Shown one piece after another: positions 23,839-36,900 of a stretch of 64,000 bases of DNA (the stretch's first letter is position 1; every line of letters starts with the position of its first letter). Made by a program: the position numbers and the translations under genes. The notes beneath the pieces were generated by a model. It searched no databases, was not told the origin of the DNA, and worked only from the letters and a program-made list of their open reading frames with translations. Source of the stretch: Dryas octopetala (taxonomy: Eukaryota; Streptophyta; Magnoliopsida; Rosales; Rosaceae). The stretch is from positions 16,161,738 through 16,225,737 of the forward strand of contig OY992833.1 of the NCBI GenBank assembly GCA_963921425.1, in the 5' to 3' direction.

Positions 23839-24070
23839 TTAGCCACCTCCAGACTTGAGTGTATTACTCAACCTACATTAACAAGTATTTTATAGGTCTT
23901 AGAAACCAATAAAGGAAAAACCAACCCAGGAAAAGAAAATATTTATATAACAAAGACTAAACAATTCTATCATCACTACTAACTGTAAAGTCAAAAACAG
24001 TTAAAGATGAGCCTCTTATTGTTTTAAACACTGTAGGAACTTTTTATCTGTTCGATTAAAGTAGGATACA

Positions 24071-24104
<34 letters not shown>

Positions 24105-27100
24105 TCCGATTCAGGTGCGGACGTTCGCATGTGCAAACATCTCACACCGACCCATCATTCAGCACCGAACAATCGGCGTGTGTGAGACATTCGCACGGTG
24201 TGAACGTCCGCACTTGAAATTTTTCCTATATATATATATATATATACGGAAATGTTCTCTAGCAAGACAGTGTTATGTTGGGACCGCGAATCTGGATCAT
24301 TGATTGGGTGGATTCTTGACTGAATTTGTGGTCTAGATCCACAATCTTGCAACATAACATTGTTGCCAGACTGTCTGACAAGAATATTATCTAATATATA
24401 ACTATACTAGAAATGTAACTACTGTCAAACTTTAATTATACTGGAAATTATACAATTGAAACAGAATATTCTTTTACTAACTGGATCTACAGAAAACTTG
24501 AGGATTAATAATCCTTACCAGTCTAAGCCTTCAAATAGACCTTCCCCTTTTATAGCAGAAGTTTTAAAAATAGACCACTGGCGGTTTTTTATTTTGTGCA
24601 ACTCTAAAGCCTCAGTTATTGCAGCATCATCAATTGCACCAGGAAGATCCTATATAAACCAAAAGAAAATATTTAAATAATTACAAATATTATAAGAAAA
24701 CTTGAAAACAATTTTACTTGTAAGACATTATAAGAACATGAAGCTGTAATAGAAGAATATGAACTCCTTGACCACAGGATGTCCCTTAAATATTTTATAA
24801 CAAAGGCTCTTAAGTCTTAAGAGTGTGGTCAGCTAATGCATACATTTATTCTGATGATTAAACAAGAATATTTTTCCTAACCATGCAAAACCATAGTTTT
24901 AAAAAAAGGCAATAGCACAAACCTGCTTGTTAGCAAAAATGAGGACGATGGAACCTTTCAATTCTTCTTCCTGCCAAAGGGCTCAAAAGCAGCAAGATGG
25001 CTAATTAAATGCGCAAGCATGCATAGATAACAAGTATAATCAATAAGTACAGAAAATTAAGGGAAAGCATAGGAACCAGTGATTCATTTGATATGAAAAG
25101 CAAAAGAACAAAAAGAACGCCACCTTTTCCAGAACAAAGTGCTTTAAACATAAAGACAATGGACTGTGGCAAGAAGTCTTCAAGACCAACTAATTTGATG
25201 TCACTAGCAGCATCTTGTATTACAAATAATCACCATTTTATTATTAAGATACGCAGAAGCTCCAAATAAAACATTTATATCCCCTAATTACTGATTACAT
25301 CAATTTGATTTCCTCATATTTCACATATACAGCCACAGAGCAATTATAACAATTACAGCAACCTAGATCCAACACAAGAATACAGGACACAGGCAAGGCC
25401 AATAATAGAAGCACCCACATTTCCCACCAACTTTTCCAATAATTACTTTAAAAATGCAAATGTACGCCAATGATCAGTTACCTCCAAGATTGCATGAAAC
25501 TCATCTTTAGCTATTACCAGCCTGTCAGTGTCACTAGAATCAACAACATAGATTATGGCCTGAGTATTTGGAAAATAACATCTCCAATATGGCCTGCGGC
25601 ACAAAACCATATAAGCAGCTGGTGAGCTTATGGTTTATTTAAGAATCAATCAGAGAAACAATACAAAAGCAATGCAAAGTGACCCAACAAACGCATACCT
25701 CAAAATTTGACACCAAGATTTAGTACCACATTATAGCATGCTCAGGTCATACTAAGAAGTTTATTATCTCTTGTCATAAGGACAAGGACAATTAGATTAT
25801 CTCATTTCCAAACCCTACTGTACAAGGACAATTACATAATTTTCATAATCTAATGTTTACAGAAATGTCTGGTTGACAATAAAGCACTCTTACATTAGAT
25901 TAAATTTGCTTGAAAACAATATATGAACCCTGGATTTGCTTAGAAACTAACAAAATCAATCGAAATGTGCACAAATTGCATACTGAATGTAATGAAAATG
26001 TAAATGTATCGAGCATTTCTAATAGGATTATATACACTAATGCTCCCTGAATTTTAACCAGTTTCCCATTTTGGTCCCTGAACTTTAGAATTTCCCACTA
26101 GAGTCCTCAAATTTTGATTCAGGTGTTTAGTAGGGGCAAAATGAAACATCTATTTAAAAACTTGATGAGCAAGGGAAATTTCATCCATTCAACTGCTCAA
26201 CTTCTAGATTCCTAGTTTCTAGAGACAACTATGTTGGGAAAATTATTTGTATCTTAAACAACATGGTTCACTTTACTCTTTGGTATTGGCAGAGAGAAAG
26301 ATGGGAGTCGGAGAAAAAAAAAAAAAGATGGAACAGTGGAAAAGTAAGGGTTTAGGCTTTAGGGTGTAAAGTTTAGGAGTGAAATCTATTCTTGGGTTTT
26401 TTTTTTTTTTTTTTTCTTTTGGTTATAAGAAGTATTTGAGGAGTGGGTAGCACCTGAATGGAAAAAGCTGCCCTGGTTCCATTAAATTTATAAATAGATG
26501 TTCCATTTTGACCTTACCAAACACACAAATCAAAATTAAAGGACTCGATTGGGAAGTTTTAAAGTTCAGGCACCAAATGATAAACTAGTAAAATGTCAGG
26601 GAGCATTTGTGTATCTAACCCTTTCTAACAAGATGAAAACACAGATTTACACAAAAATTCAGGCATACAGAACAACCAAATTGATATACATGAGAAACCA
26701 CACAATAAATGCAGATCAAATGGTTACCATAAAACACAGCAACATTTTGTACCATGAAACTTCAATCAAAAAATTGAAAAAATAGATCCTATTAATGTAA
26801 TTTATCTGTGCATAATCCATTTATGATATTGTCCTTCTATTTTTTAATCAAGATTCATGTCCCACATCGGAACATCACACGATTTTATAAATTATAATTC
26901 TCTTGGAAATAAAATACAGCCAAATTAACAATAGTAAAAATAAAGGTAGACCATTTGTGGTCACAAAATACCTGATACTTGTCTGTCCACCTGTATCAAC
27001 AAACAATACAAAATTCATCAGAACAAGATACCAATTTCTCGTCCAAAAAGAAAATATATATAACATGACTTCTCTCTTTTTATCAAGAAACTGGAACAAC

Positions 27101-29364
27101 TTAAGAAAGAGGTCAATTTAAAAATTTTAAAAAAATTAAAAAATTAACAACATTAGTAGTGGCACATGACATGAAAGCTTTAGATCTTCAGTCAGGGAAA
27201 TATATGTTATCATTGGTCCCCAAAAATTACTACAAATGTGCCAATGGTCATGTAAGGGCAAAGGTTTATAGCCAAAAAGATATTGATCATACCAGATTAC
27301 TTCATTTACAGAAAATTTAACGACAACGTGCAATAAATTCAAGAAGCCTAAATTATTTCTGAAAGAGCAAAGGCAGTGGAAGAAAAATCAACAAAATCCA
27401 TAAGGTACCAGACCTTAAAAGTTAAAACTAAACAAATAAACCCCTAAAGAAAATAATTCTCCTCAACAGCAGGCTTTTACATCCTCAGAAATTATCTATC
27501 ACAATCCATAACAAAAAGAATTCAGGAAGACCAAACTTAGTTATTTAAACAGCCGGATCCAATGATCAGTTCAAAGCTTGGTTGTTCAACGAGTCAAACT
27601 CAAGGTTGTCCTGATCAGCTTGGTAGACTGGTAATAGTTTCTTTTCTTTTTTTTCTTTTTTTTAACATAGTTACAAGTCATATCCATAACCATCAAAACC
27701 ATATCAGCAACATTGTACATTCAATTCATGTGATTCCAACAAATTGAAGTCAACTTCTCATTGAGTCATTTGAATAGGATCAACCGAAGTCCAATCTAAA
27801 TCAAACCTGACTAAGAATTAGCGCATTGGCTAAAAGTAAAACCAACTGCTCTGGGTTTGGACCTGGTTCTTGAGATCCAAAATAAACTCAACAAATTTGA
27901 ATGTAAGAAGATTCAATGCCATAAACATTTGAATTTAATTATGAGTGGCGCACTCCCAAATTGCTCACCCACAACCACCTGCTCCCCCCCACCCCACCCC
28001 ACCCCCAACAAAGTTATATTAAAAATCGATTTTACTAACACACCCACCAATGTTCCCAAAATACCCATAAACCCTAAACCTACATAGTATTATGTTTTTT
28101 TTTTTTGGTTTTGAACAGTAGTGACCATGTCCGCCAGAACCCCAACCATGGGAACACTACCCCCATAGGCAATGCCTTGGCTGAGGTGATGTCATGGAAA
28201 CCCGAGGATAAATTGTAATTAAACTTTTAAGAAAAGGATGGGGGGTTGAGCATTTTGGAGTGGTAATAGTGCCACTTATTAATAATTATCAGCCACAACA
28301 TACTTATGCATTACTATAAAATTTTACTCACTTATATTGTCAAGTTTTTTTTCATGTAATAAGAAAGTGAATTTGGATATAAACTGGATCTGACTTTAAG
28401 ATTGCTATTTATATCTGAACTTGGATATATTTTGGAAGAGTGCTGAAATCTAGGTTCAGAAGTGGATTCTATAAGATTTGAACTATTTCACATTCAGCAC
28501 CGAATCCAACCTGTTAATGATTCCTGGTCCACTAAGTATATTCAACTTTTACATCGTAATTACAAAGTGAAGACCTAAGAAGATTATTTAGATAATTATT
28601 CACATTTTTCGCTTCAAAGAAACAAGAGATTTTCCCTTCAAATCCATACTGATCATTTCAAATCAATAAATTCAAAGCACACCTAACTTCTGAGTTCAGG
28701 TGTATTCTTAGTATAAGTCAGTGTTCTCATGCTATATGATATCAAAGTAACCTTTGTCATGTAATTCCAACTGAGATACAAATAGAGAATATATTGCCAT
28801 ACCCAGATCCCAGACTTGAAATTTGATGTTGTTATACTGCACTGTCTCAACATTAAATCCAATAGCTGCATCCAAGTCAAAGAACTGAGTCAGCAAAAAA
28901 TTTTAATTTCTAATTAGAAGAACACAATATGCTGCACGAACCCGGCTACCATTTACTTAGTTCAGAGACTTTTAAAAACAACTAGAACTGTGAAACATCC
29001 AAATTTTCATCATCTTCTGAAAATTTCTGAGAAGCCAAACAATAAGTAAACCAAATGCTCAAAATCCCAAGAACTATCAAAATCAAGGAAATGAAAACGA
29101 ATACCAACTTGGGATCGTGGAGACAACTTCCCCCATCTGAAGCCGATCTGCAGAAAACCCAAACCAAGTCAACAAGTACCCAAAATTGAAAATTGACACA
29201 GACCCACTTCATAGAATCGGCATATACAAAAAGGGTAGGCGTAGAAAGATCGAAATCGTACAGAGAATAGTAGTTTTCCCAGCATTGTCCAATCCAAGGA
29301 CGAGGATCCGAGCTTCCTTGTTGCCAAACAGGGAAGAGAACATTTTAGTGAACAAAATGCCCAT
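23839..29364 (-). CDS. ARL1: ARL1-type ADP-ribosylation-factor-like GTPase
   Basis: Small Arf-family GTPase expected at the trans-Golgi, where ARL1 recruits GRIP-domain tethers (family knowledge). Eight exons: 29364-29262, 29147-29109, 28865-28803, 26990-26972, 25593-25482, 24970-24923, 24649-24519 and 23872-23839. They total 549 nt, giving exactly 182 aa, the family's usual length. Visible motifs: Gly2 for N-myristoylation ([14 protein letters not shown]), P-loop GLDNAGKTT (residues about 24-32), switch I IPTIGFNVET, WDLGGQTSIRPYWRCY in the G3/switch II region, and the guanine-specificity motifs ANKQD and TSA. All are intact. Exon 4 is only 19 nt. The C-terminus ends SGGG where many plant copies end SGSG. 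It is a single copy, and a MULE-type MITE sits in the intron between exons 4 and 5. Confidence 0.95.
24112..24216. repeat. Inverted-repeat MITE-like hairpin between TA runs, in ARL1 intron 7
   Basis: Arms of about 45 bases (left CAGGTGCGGACGTTCGCA, right inverse CAAGTGCGGACGTTCACA) with a short loop, flanked by (TA)n at 24073-24101 and 24227-24246. A second imperfect inverted repeat (TTCT...AGACAGTGTTATGTTG against inverse CAATGTTATGTTGCAAG) follows at 24246-24385. Confidence 0.75.
26016..26630. mobile_element. TIR element with 9-bp TSD inside an ARL1 intron
   Basis: The body is 26025-26621 (597 bp). The TIRs read GGATTATATACACTAATGC and, inverse, GGGTTAGATACACAAATGC, continuing as TCCCTGA and TGCCTGAACTTTA-type words for at least 140 bp. 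Flanks are TTTCTAATA and TTTCTAACA (8 of 9). No coding capacity. It lies well away from both splice sites. Confidence 0.82.
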
Positions 29365-29517
29365 GTTTGTGTGTGTGGTTTTGCTCAGCGCATGAATGAG
29401 CTCAGAGATCAAATGGGTTTGAGTCTTTGAGGGGCCTGAGATCGGATCTTGAACGCAGAACCCTGTACCTCCCTGCAAAACCAGCACAGAGTGTGTGAAA
29501 AATGTGATCGTGTAGAG

Positions 29518-29589
<72 letters not shown>

Positions 29590-29800
29590 GAGATTTGCGT
29601 GCCTGGGGAAAAGGAGAGAGGGCCTGCTTGAGAGGATTGCTGAGAATTTGAGGAAGTAGTGTTGTTTGGAGATAAGTGTAGGTTTTTTCTCGCTCTTCAA
29701 TTTTCTCTGAGAAACGAAGCCAAATTGGGAATCATCGTAAGAATCATAAGAACTGGAGCAACGCAGTTTCAAGAAGAATTTTGTCCGGTACTTTTAACAA
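29365..29800 (-). promoter_or_regulatory. 5' leader and proximal promoter of the ARL1-type gene
   Basis: The DNA upstream of the ATG (29364) includes a long (GA)n run at 29521-29586, read as (TC)n on the coding strand, a common feature of plant core promoters and leaders. No clear TATA box is seen. The open frame that runs through it is a low-complexity artefact. Confidence 0.5.
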
Positions 29801-29904
29801 AAAAAAAAAAAGTCCGGTACTTCACCATTCAGATTCGCGTTCGGGTCGGGTTAAGAATTACTAAACCCAATTCTAAACCAAAGAATTTTGGGCTGAGGAG
29901 CTCA

Positions 29905-30258
29905 AAGTTGTTTAACGTCATTTTGGTCCAAGGTTTGTAATTTAAAAAATTAAGGACCTTTAATTTTTTTAATTTTGCTAATTAAATTATTCTGTCAATT
30001 TATATATTTTTTATCAAAATTTAATAAAAAATAAAAAAAATGGTTAAATATAAAAGGGACCATTTTGTCCTACAAATGGACTCCACGTGATTAGCACATG
30101 GTACTATACAAATAAAAATTTGAATAAAAAATATATAAATTGACGGAATATTTTTAATTTACAAAATTGAAAAAAATCAAAGTTCTTAATTTTTTAAATT
30201 AAAAATCTATAAGTAAACTGATACGAGTGTAATAATTTAAAACCAAAATGACATTAAT
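29905..30258. mobile_element. Probable AT-rich MITE, TSD not resolved
   Basis: Inverted ends TTAACGTCATTTTGGT and (inverse) TTAATGTCATTTTGGTTT continue into the shared AATTTAAAAAATTAAGGA-like and GTCAATTTATATA words. I could not define a clean TSD, so this is weaker than the other TIR elements. Confidence 0.5.
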
Positions 30259-30266
30259 CTTTTAAA

Positions 30267-31029
30267 TTAATTAATGACCGAAAGATATTTTTCATCCTTG
30301 TAATTTGCCTCAGTTGAGGCTCTCAGAGTCTCGTGGTACTTTTTTTTTTATTATTCATAATTGTAGTTTGTTTCTGTTTTACAGTTTTGGTCCAAAACCT
30401 TTCTCTTTTTCTTTTTTTACCACTTTGAAATTTCATTAAAAGCAAGAAACAATACAGAGAGATAACAACATACGGCTAATCTCATGGATGAGAGGGAGGA
30501 TTTCCCATGGGGTTGGAGCAAAAGGTTGATTAAGGCTATCCACCACCAATTTTGAGTCTGACTCAATAATAACATGAGAAAAGCCCTTCTCTTTCGCATA
30601 TTGAACCCCATTAGCAACAGCCATGGCTTCCACCAACACTGGAGAAGAAGCAAGACAGAATCTTGCAGAGCCACCAATCAACTTACCACCACAATCTCTA
30701 ACAACCACCCCAAAACGTTAAGTATGAGACATTTCATCTATTTTTTTGCACGCACCCTCATGCGACGGCATATTTTAGATATTCCGGATTCTCATAATTA
30801 GTGTAGGTGAATTATTTGATGGTTGAAATAACATTGATATTCTCACCTCAAATGCTCGCATGGAAAAAATTAAATGGGATTGAATCCATTTAATATTGGA
30901 CTATAGTTAAAAAATGAAAGTGAACACTGAACTACATGTATGAAACTGACACCAAAAAAAAGTGTGGGAATAAAAGTGCAAGTGAAGGCAAACTACAAGG
31001 ATGAAAAATGTCTTTCGGCCTTAATTAAT
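30267..31029. mobile_element. TIR element with exact 9-bp TSD, containing LINE debris
   Basis: The body is 30276-31020 (745 bp). Ends are GACCGAAAGATATTTTTCAT and, inverse, GGCCGAAAGACATTTTTCAT, running on into CCTTGTA(A/G)TTTGCCT. Flanks are the exact 9-bp repeat TTAATTAAT (30267-30275, 31021-31029). A LINE-derived RNase H fragment lies inside (30409-30715). The element ends 61 bases before the left breakpoint of the large tandem duplication. Confidence 0.85.
30409..30715 (-). pseudogene. LINE-derived RNase H (RVT_3) fragment, N-terminal half
   Basis: The minus-strand frame contains VVRDCGGKLIGGSA, then VLVEAMAVANGVQYAKEKGF and VIIESDSKLVVDSLNQ, the start of the RNase H domain typical of plant non-LTR retrotransposons, including a catalytic ESDS motif. 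The C-terminal ADxLA part is missing. T-rich DNA at 30403-30418 may be the poly-A end. A truncated, dead retroelement. Confidence 0.75.
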
Positions 31030-31085
31030 AATTGTGCTCAACTTGTGTGGCAATACAATCCTCAATCCTAATTCGTAAGTCCAAA

Positions 31086-33977
31086 CTAATTTACAACAAA
31101 ATATTTTAATATATTGGGTTTTTTTTAAAGTCCAAAACGAAAAGGCTCATGATCAGCCGGCCTACTTGTAAAAATACGGTCACAGTCCGGTCCACTTTAA
31201 TGAGCCGAGCACTCGGTACTATCCACCGAGCGCTTGACAATTGCCACTATCAAGCAGTACAATGATTGTCATTGTGTGACAGTAGCTATTTAAATTGTGC
31301 AAAAAAACATTTGTGCTATAGTGTTATCAATTGTCACGGTCACATAGTGGCCTAGTTAAAAAAAAAAACCCCTTACCGAGCGCTCGGTGCCAAAAACACA
31401 AAACGAACATAACATGAGCTTTTATTTGTACAAAGCAGACCTATTTATCATTGTAACTTTTTAAGTAAGTTTGTTTATCATTAAAGACTGTAAAATAAAT
31501 TTTAAAGTAATTTACTTTAAGGTACATTGATTTTAATTACTAAATTTCAATAACTTTTTAGTTTAGATACCAAAATTGAATAGCATTTTACATTAGGTAT
31601 TTAGGTACTAATTGAAAAGTCAAACAAAATAATAAAGTAAAAGGTATTAGAATTTACAAATATTACAACACATGCCACTACAATAAAAAAATAAAAAAAA
31701 TATTACATCACAAATATTACATTAATTTATACTATATTGTATTAAAAAAAAAATCAATCCAGTCACAACTTAACTGTGACTATCTTGGTAAATTAAAAGA
31801 GACAACTCACACCACTATACTATGTATTATTTTGAGTAAAAGTATTGTTTTGACCTCTATTTATACTTATTGTAGTATAATTTCTCTAAAAAAAATTCAA
31901 TTAAGTTACAATTTAATTGTGACTGTCTCACAACTTAGATGTGATTGTCGTTCAGTCACAACTAAATTGAAGTTGTGAGTATCGTACAGTCACAACTAAA
32001 TGTGAAGTTGAGACTACACTAACAAATTTTCAAAATAATATAAAAGCCTCAAGGGTAATTTTGTCAAAACCTTATAAATTTTAATTAACACCCATCATAT
32101 ATAGGCTAAAGGACAAAAATGTCCAATGAAAAAGGCTCAAATCAAAGGGGCCAACATATTTGTGACATAATCTAAAAAACTACATTTAAGTTTAGTAGTT
32201 CAATTGAAATATTATATAGTCTTCATGTTGTATCAAAAAATTATTGAGATTTAGTATTTAATCCTAATTTTCTATTTACTTTAATATATTTGACTAAATA
32301 ATATATTAAATAAGATATATAATTATGATAATAAATATGTATTATATAATGTATATAAAATTACGGTTACAATTTGAACTCGGGTTCAAGTTGGATTTGG
32401 GTATGCACAGTCTCAACCGAACCCAAATTTGTGGTAGTTGAATTTAAGTTTGGATTGGGCTTGAGTTTTTTTAAACTTGTCAATTTATGCTCGAAAGCTT
32501 GGTTGAGTTGGAATTAACCTAAACCAAATTGCATCCTTAACTACTTGATGTCTAGTTCATACTCATTCATTATGCTAGTGGGACCGAAAGTATATGTGCA
32601 AAATATCTACGACTAGCTATTCTCCATATGGATGCCCAAATGTAAGCTAGTAATCTTAGGTTCCGTTTGATACTGTTTTTAAAATTACCAAAAGTGTTTT
32701 CAAATTAGTATAAGCATTTTTGGTAGTGTTTGGCAAAAATAAATGAAAGTGTTTTTGGAATATAAAAGTGCTTTTAAGGAATTTTTTGAGAAGCACATGT
32801 CAAGTGCTTTTTTCATAAAGCACTTCCAAGTACTTTTGCATGAACCACTTAGAATTTTTGTAAAAATATGTTTGTGCTTCTTAGCAAAAGTGCTTCAAGT
32901 AAAAGCATTACTAAGTAAAAGCGTTTCCAAAAAACACTGTCAAACAGGCCTTTAGTCTTAAATTTAAAGTTAAAAAGTTAAATTGTTCACGTATAAAATT
33001 AGTGTCAATTCATTTGACACGATTAATTAAGTAGGTCCATATTATAATTTTTTATTATTCAATACTCACAAAGGGAAGGAAGGCGATGTCCCGGCTCACA
33101 TTAAGGAGACCCCAATTTTTTTGCATTTATAAAATTAAAAAGCAATACTTTGAAGAAAACATCGCCATTGAATCTCAATTAAGTAACAATTTCTTCTCTG
33201 TAATATGTGGTTCTTGTCAATAGTGGAGCTGTACTATGCTAAAATTAATTTATTTTTTTCTTTAGGTTTACTAATTATGCATCTAAAAAATAAGTTTGCA
33301 AAAAATTAGACAAATAAAAAAACATTAAAATATTTAATTTTAATTAAATACATAGACGAAAAATATACATTTCAACAAACACTTATCAAATGATGACCAT
33401 TTAACTCCCAGGAGAATGTAAGTATATTTCTTCGAGCTCTTGTTAATTATCCGCCATCACATCAATGTATATTGCAGCTTGGGAAATCTATGGTGGTAAT
33501 ACTCACCTTTTGGAGTTGACATCCCGTTTCCCAAATATAATTTTCAAGGTTTGTCAGTTAATTTGCTCTTTTATTTCATGGTGAAACTAGTTTGATGCTA
33601 GCAATTAAATTCTACGTGTCTGTACAAAAATAAATAATAAAAAGCAAATTCTACATAAGGTGCAATGATGCAAGAAGAACTGGGAATTCAGTTATATATA
33701 TACTATATAGAAAATAATAATTACAAACCCTGTTTTTTTTTTTTAGGAAGATCGAAATTCATTAAAATTTTCAAAAATGTTTCATGACCATATTCTACCG
33801 TGAGTCAGTGATTAGGGGAAATGCATATATATTGAACAAGTAGCCACAGATTTATGTATTAGAAAACTTCATCATTGATATATCTTATTAATATCATAAC
33901 TTGAACAAGACTGGCATCTTCATTTGATGAGACATTTATTATTTGCTAATTGAAACCGATAACTTTTCAGAATCAGT
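31086..33977. other. Duplicated intergenic DNA 3' of receptor gene 1
   Basis: AT-rich with no exon. It contains GAGCGCTCGGT palindromes (about 31197-31400), a TTGCCACTATCAAGCAGTACAA variant of the MULE palindrome near 31238, several CAGTCACAACTAAAT/TTTAGATGTGATTG repeats at 31760-32010, and a hAT-like MITE at 32659-32952. The matching stretch in unit 2 is 43895-46804. Confidence 0.6.
32651..32960. mobile_element. hAT-type MITE, copy in unit 1
   Basis: Ends GGTTCCGTTTGATACTG and, inverse, AGGCCTGTTTGACAGTG with AAAAGTGCTT-rich interior, flanked by TAATCTTA (32651-32658) and TAGTCTTA (32953-32960), a 7 of 8 match. It is present at the same place in unit 2, so it predates the duplication. Confidence 0.6.
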
Positions 33978-36900
33978 TCAATGTCTCCACCTTCGATTCC
34001 TGTAAACATGTCTTCCTTGATCACCACTTCTTTTACCCAGATGAGGGAATATCTTAAGAATGATGTGGATCTCCACAGAGTTGTAATACCAGTCCCTCCA
34101 TCTCTTGCAAAACATAAGTGACCCAATGACACTTCCAAAGCCAACAATGAATCCAATTTCAGCAGTCACAAAATCCCAATCAATATTCTCATGATGTCCA
34201 GAATTTGGATGGCTTCCTGTTGGTGGTGACATTGACCCTGTTTCGTTATCCACCGTCAAAGGAGGCCCCCATAATCCTTTATTACCTATGAAGGAAGTTG
34301 CTGGAAATGTTGAAAACTGAGTACCAGTTGGAATTCTTCCGACCAGTTGATTATTGGAGAGATTCAAGAATGAAAGGAAAGTAAGTTCTGCAAGCTGTTG
34401 TGGAATTTGTCCGCTCAGGCTGTTATTTGAGAGGTCTAGGGACTCAACATGTTGTAAGTTACCGAATGATGATGGGATTTCACCATTGAGGTCATTACTT
34501 GACAAGTTGAGGACATAGAGTGCTTTGAGTTGTCCCATTTCCTTAGGTACTGATCCATTGAATTTGTTACTCGACAAGTCAATTGAGGTGAAGATGGTTA
34601 GAATTTTTACCAGCTCCATCTCTAGACCTTTGCTGGTAACAGTGATTGTATCCTCATAATATACCTGCAAGGATGTTGGGACTTCAAATCTAAGGTGATT
34701 GAGGACTGGCACAGCATCACCTTCATCAGCCCTCATTGCCTGCCAAGCTCTCAAGCATCTTCCTGGTATTTCACCACCAAAATTGTTGTGAGCTAGGTCA
34801 ATAATTTGAAGCATTGGCCAAGTGCCAGAGGTCTTGTGACATCCAATGCGCCCGTAAAATTTGTTGGATCGCAAAACAAGGACACGCAAGGTGGGTATAT
34901 TCTGCAGCAGACTTGGGAAGGTACCTGTGATCTGATTGTTTCCAAGGTTTAAAACCTCTAACATTGTGCACTGGCCAATGGACTCTGGAAATTGACCTTC
35001 TATGTGATTTTGATTGAGGTCTAGAGTTTTCAAACTACAATTTCCAAGAAATTTGTCAGATATGCTTCCTGTAAGGTTGTTTCTCCCCAAATTAAGTACT
35101 GCAAGTTTGTCGCTCATTCCAACCAAGCATTGGGGAATCATGCCACTAAAATGATTATTGGATAGATCAAGAACTTCAATAAGTGGCGCATTACATATTG
35201 ATTCTGGAATCATCCCCTGTAAGTTATTGCTTGAAAGAGAGAAGAAAAATGTCCTAGTAAGGGAAATGTCTGTTGGTATGCTAGAGCTGAAATTATTCCT
35301 CGAGTAATCTATATATGAAGGAAGTCCTGGCAAAACTGGGATTTCTCCCTGAAGCTGGTTGGAGTGAAGGTCAAGCACATATATAGGAGAAGTAAGATTG
35401 AGCATTGGACCTTCCAGAGTATCCAGGTAGTTACAAGAAAGATTTAACTGATAAAGAATACTGAACCTCCAAATCCAGTTGGGTATCTTGCCATGAATCT
35501 GATTTTCCGAAAGGTCCAGAGAGACTAATGCAGATTGATTTCTCAAGAAATCAGGGAATGTTCTCAACTTTCCAGAAGCCAATAGTAATGTGGTAAGTTG
35601 AGGAAAGGAAGGATATGAGGAATTGGTATCATCGTAACAAATCGACAAGCTGTTGTGTGAAAGATCAAGTTTCGAAAGATTTCTTAGCTGTTGAAGATCA
35701 TTAAGCAAAAACGGGCCACTGAAGTTGTTTGAAGAAAGGAAAAGAATCTTTAGCCCTCGGAGATTGAAGATAGATGTGGGTATTGGCCCTTCCAGATTGT
35801 TGCTACTCAAGTCAAGGGTCACCATATTGGTAAGGTTTTCTAATTGAGTGGAATTAATCTGACCTGTTAGATGGTTGAAGGAAAGATCTATTAGATTCAG
35901 ATTCTTGGCCATACTGAACAATGGAATCGGACCAGTAAACCTGTTCCATGACATATCCAAATAAACCAACTGGGTAAGGTTTGCCATTGATCTTGGGATT
36001 GATCCACTGAAATTGCAACTTGAAATATCTATTGTGGACAGCATTTTGAGGTCGCCAATAGAATTCGGAAATAACCCTGAAAATTTTGAACCACTTAGAA
36101 CCAGAGATCGAAGAGATCCATTCTTCGGAAAGTCTGGTAAGGAACCTTGAAGCTGTGGATTATCCTGTAAGTAAATAGTCTGGAGTGTAGGTACCTGGAA
36201 GATTTTCTTGGGAAAAGTACCATATAACCCAGAATTACCGAGGCGCAAGGAAGTCAAGTTTTTGAAATTTGAAAAGAATTCTGGAACTGGAGTAAACAAA
36301 TTATTATTTTCTATATGAATAACAGAGAGTGAATGAAGATTCAGTAAGGAAGAATGGATAGGGCCTGAAAGAGCACAACTGGACAAGCTCAACACCCTCA
36401 GGTTTGGCAGTGAAGCTGATATGGCTTGGCACCAATCATTTCTCTGTGCTGATATGTTTACGAGATCAAGACGAAGCTCAATAAGCTCCGAAAGGTTCCC
36501 AATCAGCAAACTCAAATTTGGATTCTCAAGTTTCAGTGAAGGAAGTTCATCAATGTGAAGGGTCAGTGAAGGAAGTTCATCAAAGTAAGAGGTAGAGAAG
36601 TCAAGAATTACCAACCTTGTCAAGTGGGAAATCTCAATTGGAATCTGCCCTGCGAAGCCAGCATGTGACAAATTCAAACTACTCAAACTATAGTTGAATC
36701 TATTATAAGCCAGATTCAGGTTCTCCAAGTACTGCAGACTGAAAAGAGTACTTGAATTATCAAGTCCACCGGAAATTGATTCGCTGCTTAAGTCGAGATG
36801 GGTAACACAACCCTCTTTGCAGGATACACCTTCCCAAGAACAGTAATCTGAGTCTTGATTCCACTTCACAAGTTTTGTGGATGATGCAAGGTCAAATTCA

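Noticed and set aside
27820..27885. tRNA-like or SINE promoter boxes (TGGCTAAAAGT and GGTTCTTGAGATCC)
   Set aside because: They loosely match A and B boxes, but no cloverleaf, tail or TSD could be built.
29209..29772. Long minus-strand frame extending the ARL1 N-terminus upstream
   Set aside because: The added residues are microsatellite-derived; the family starts at MGILFTKMF, where Gly2 is the myristoylation site.
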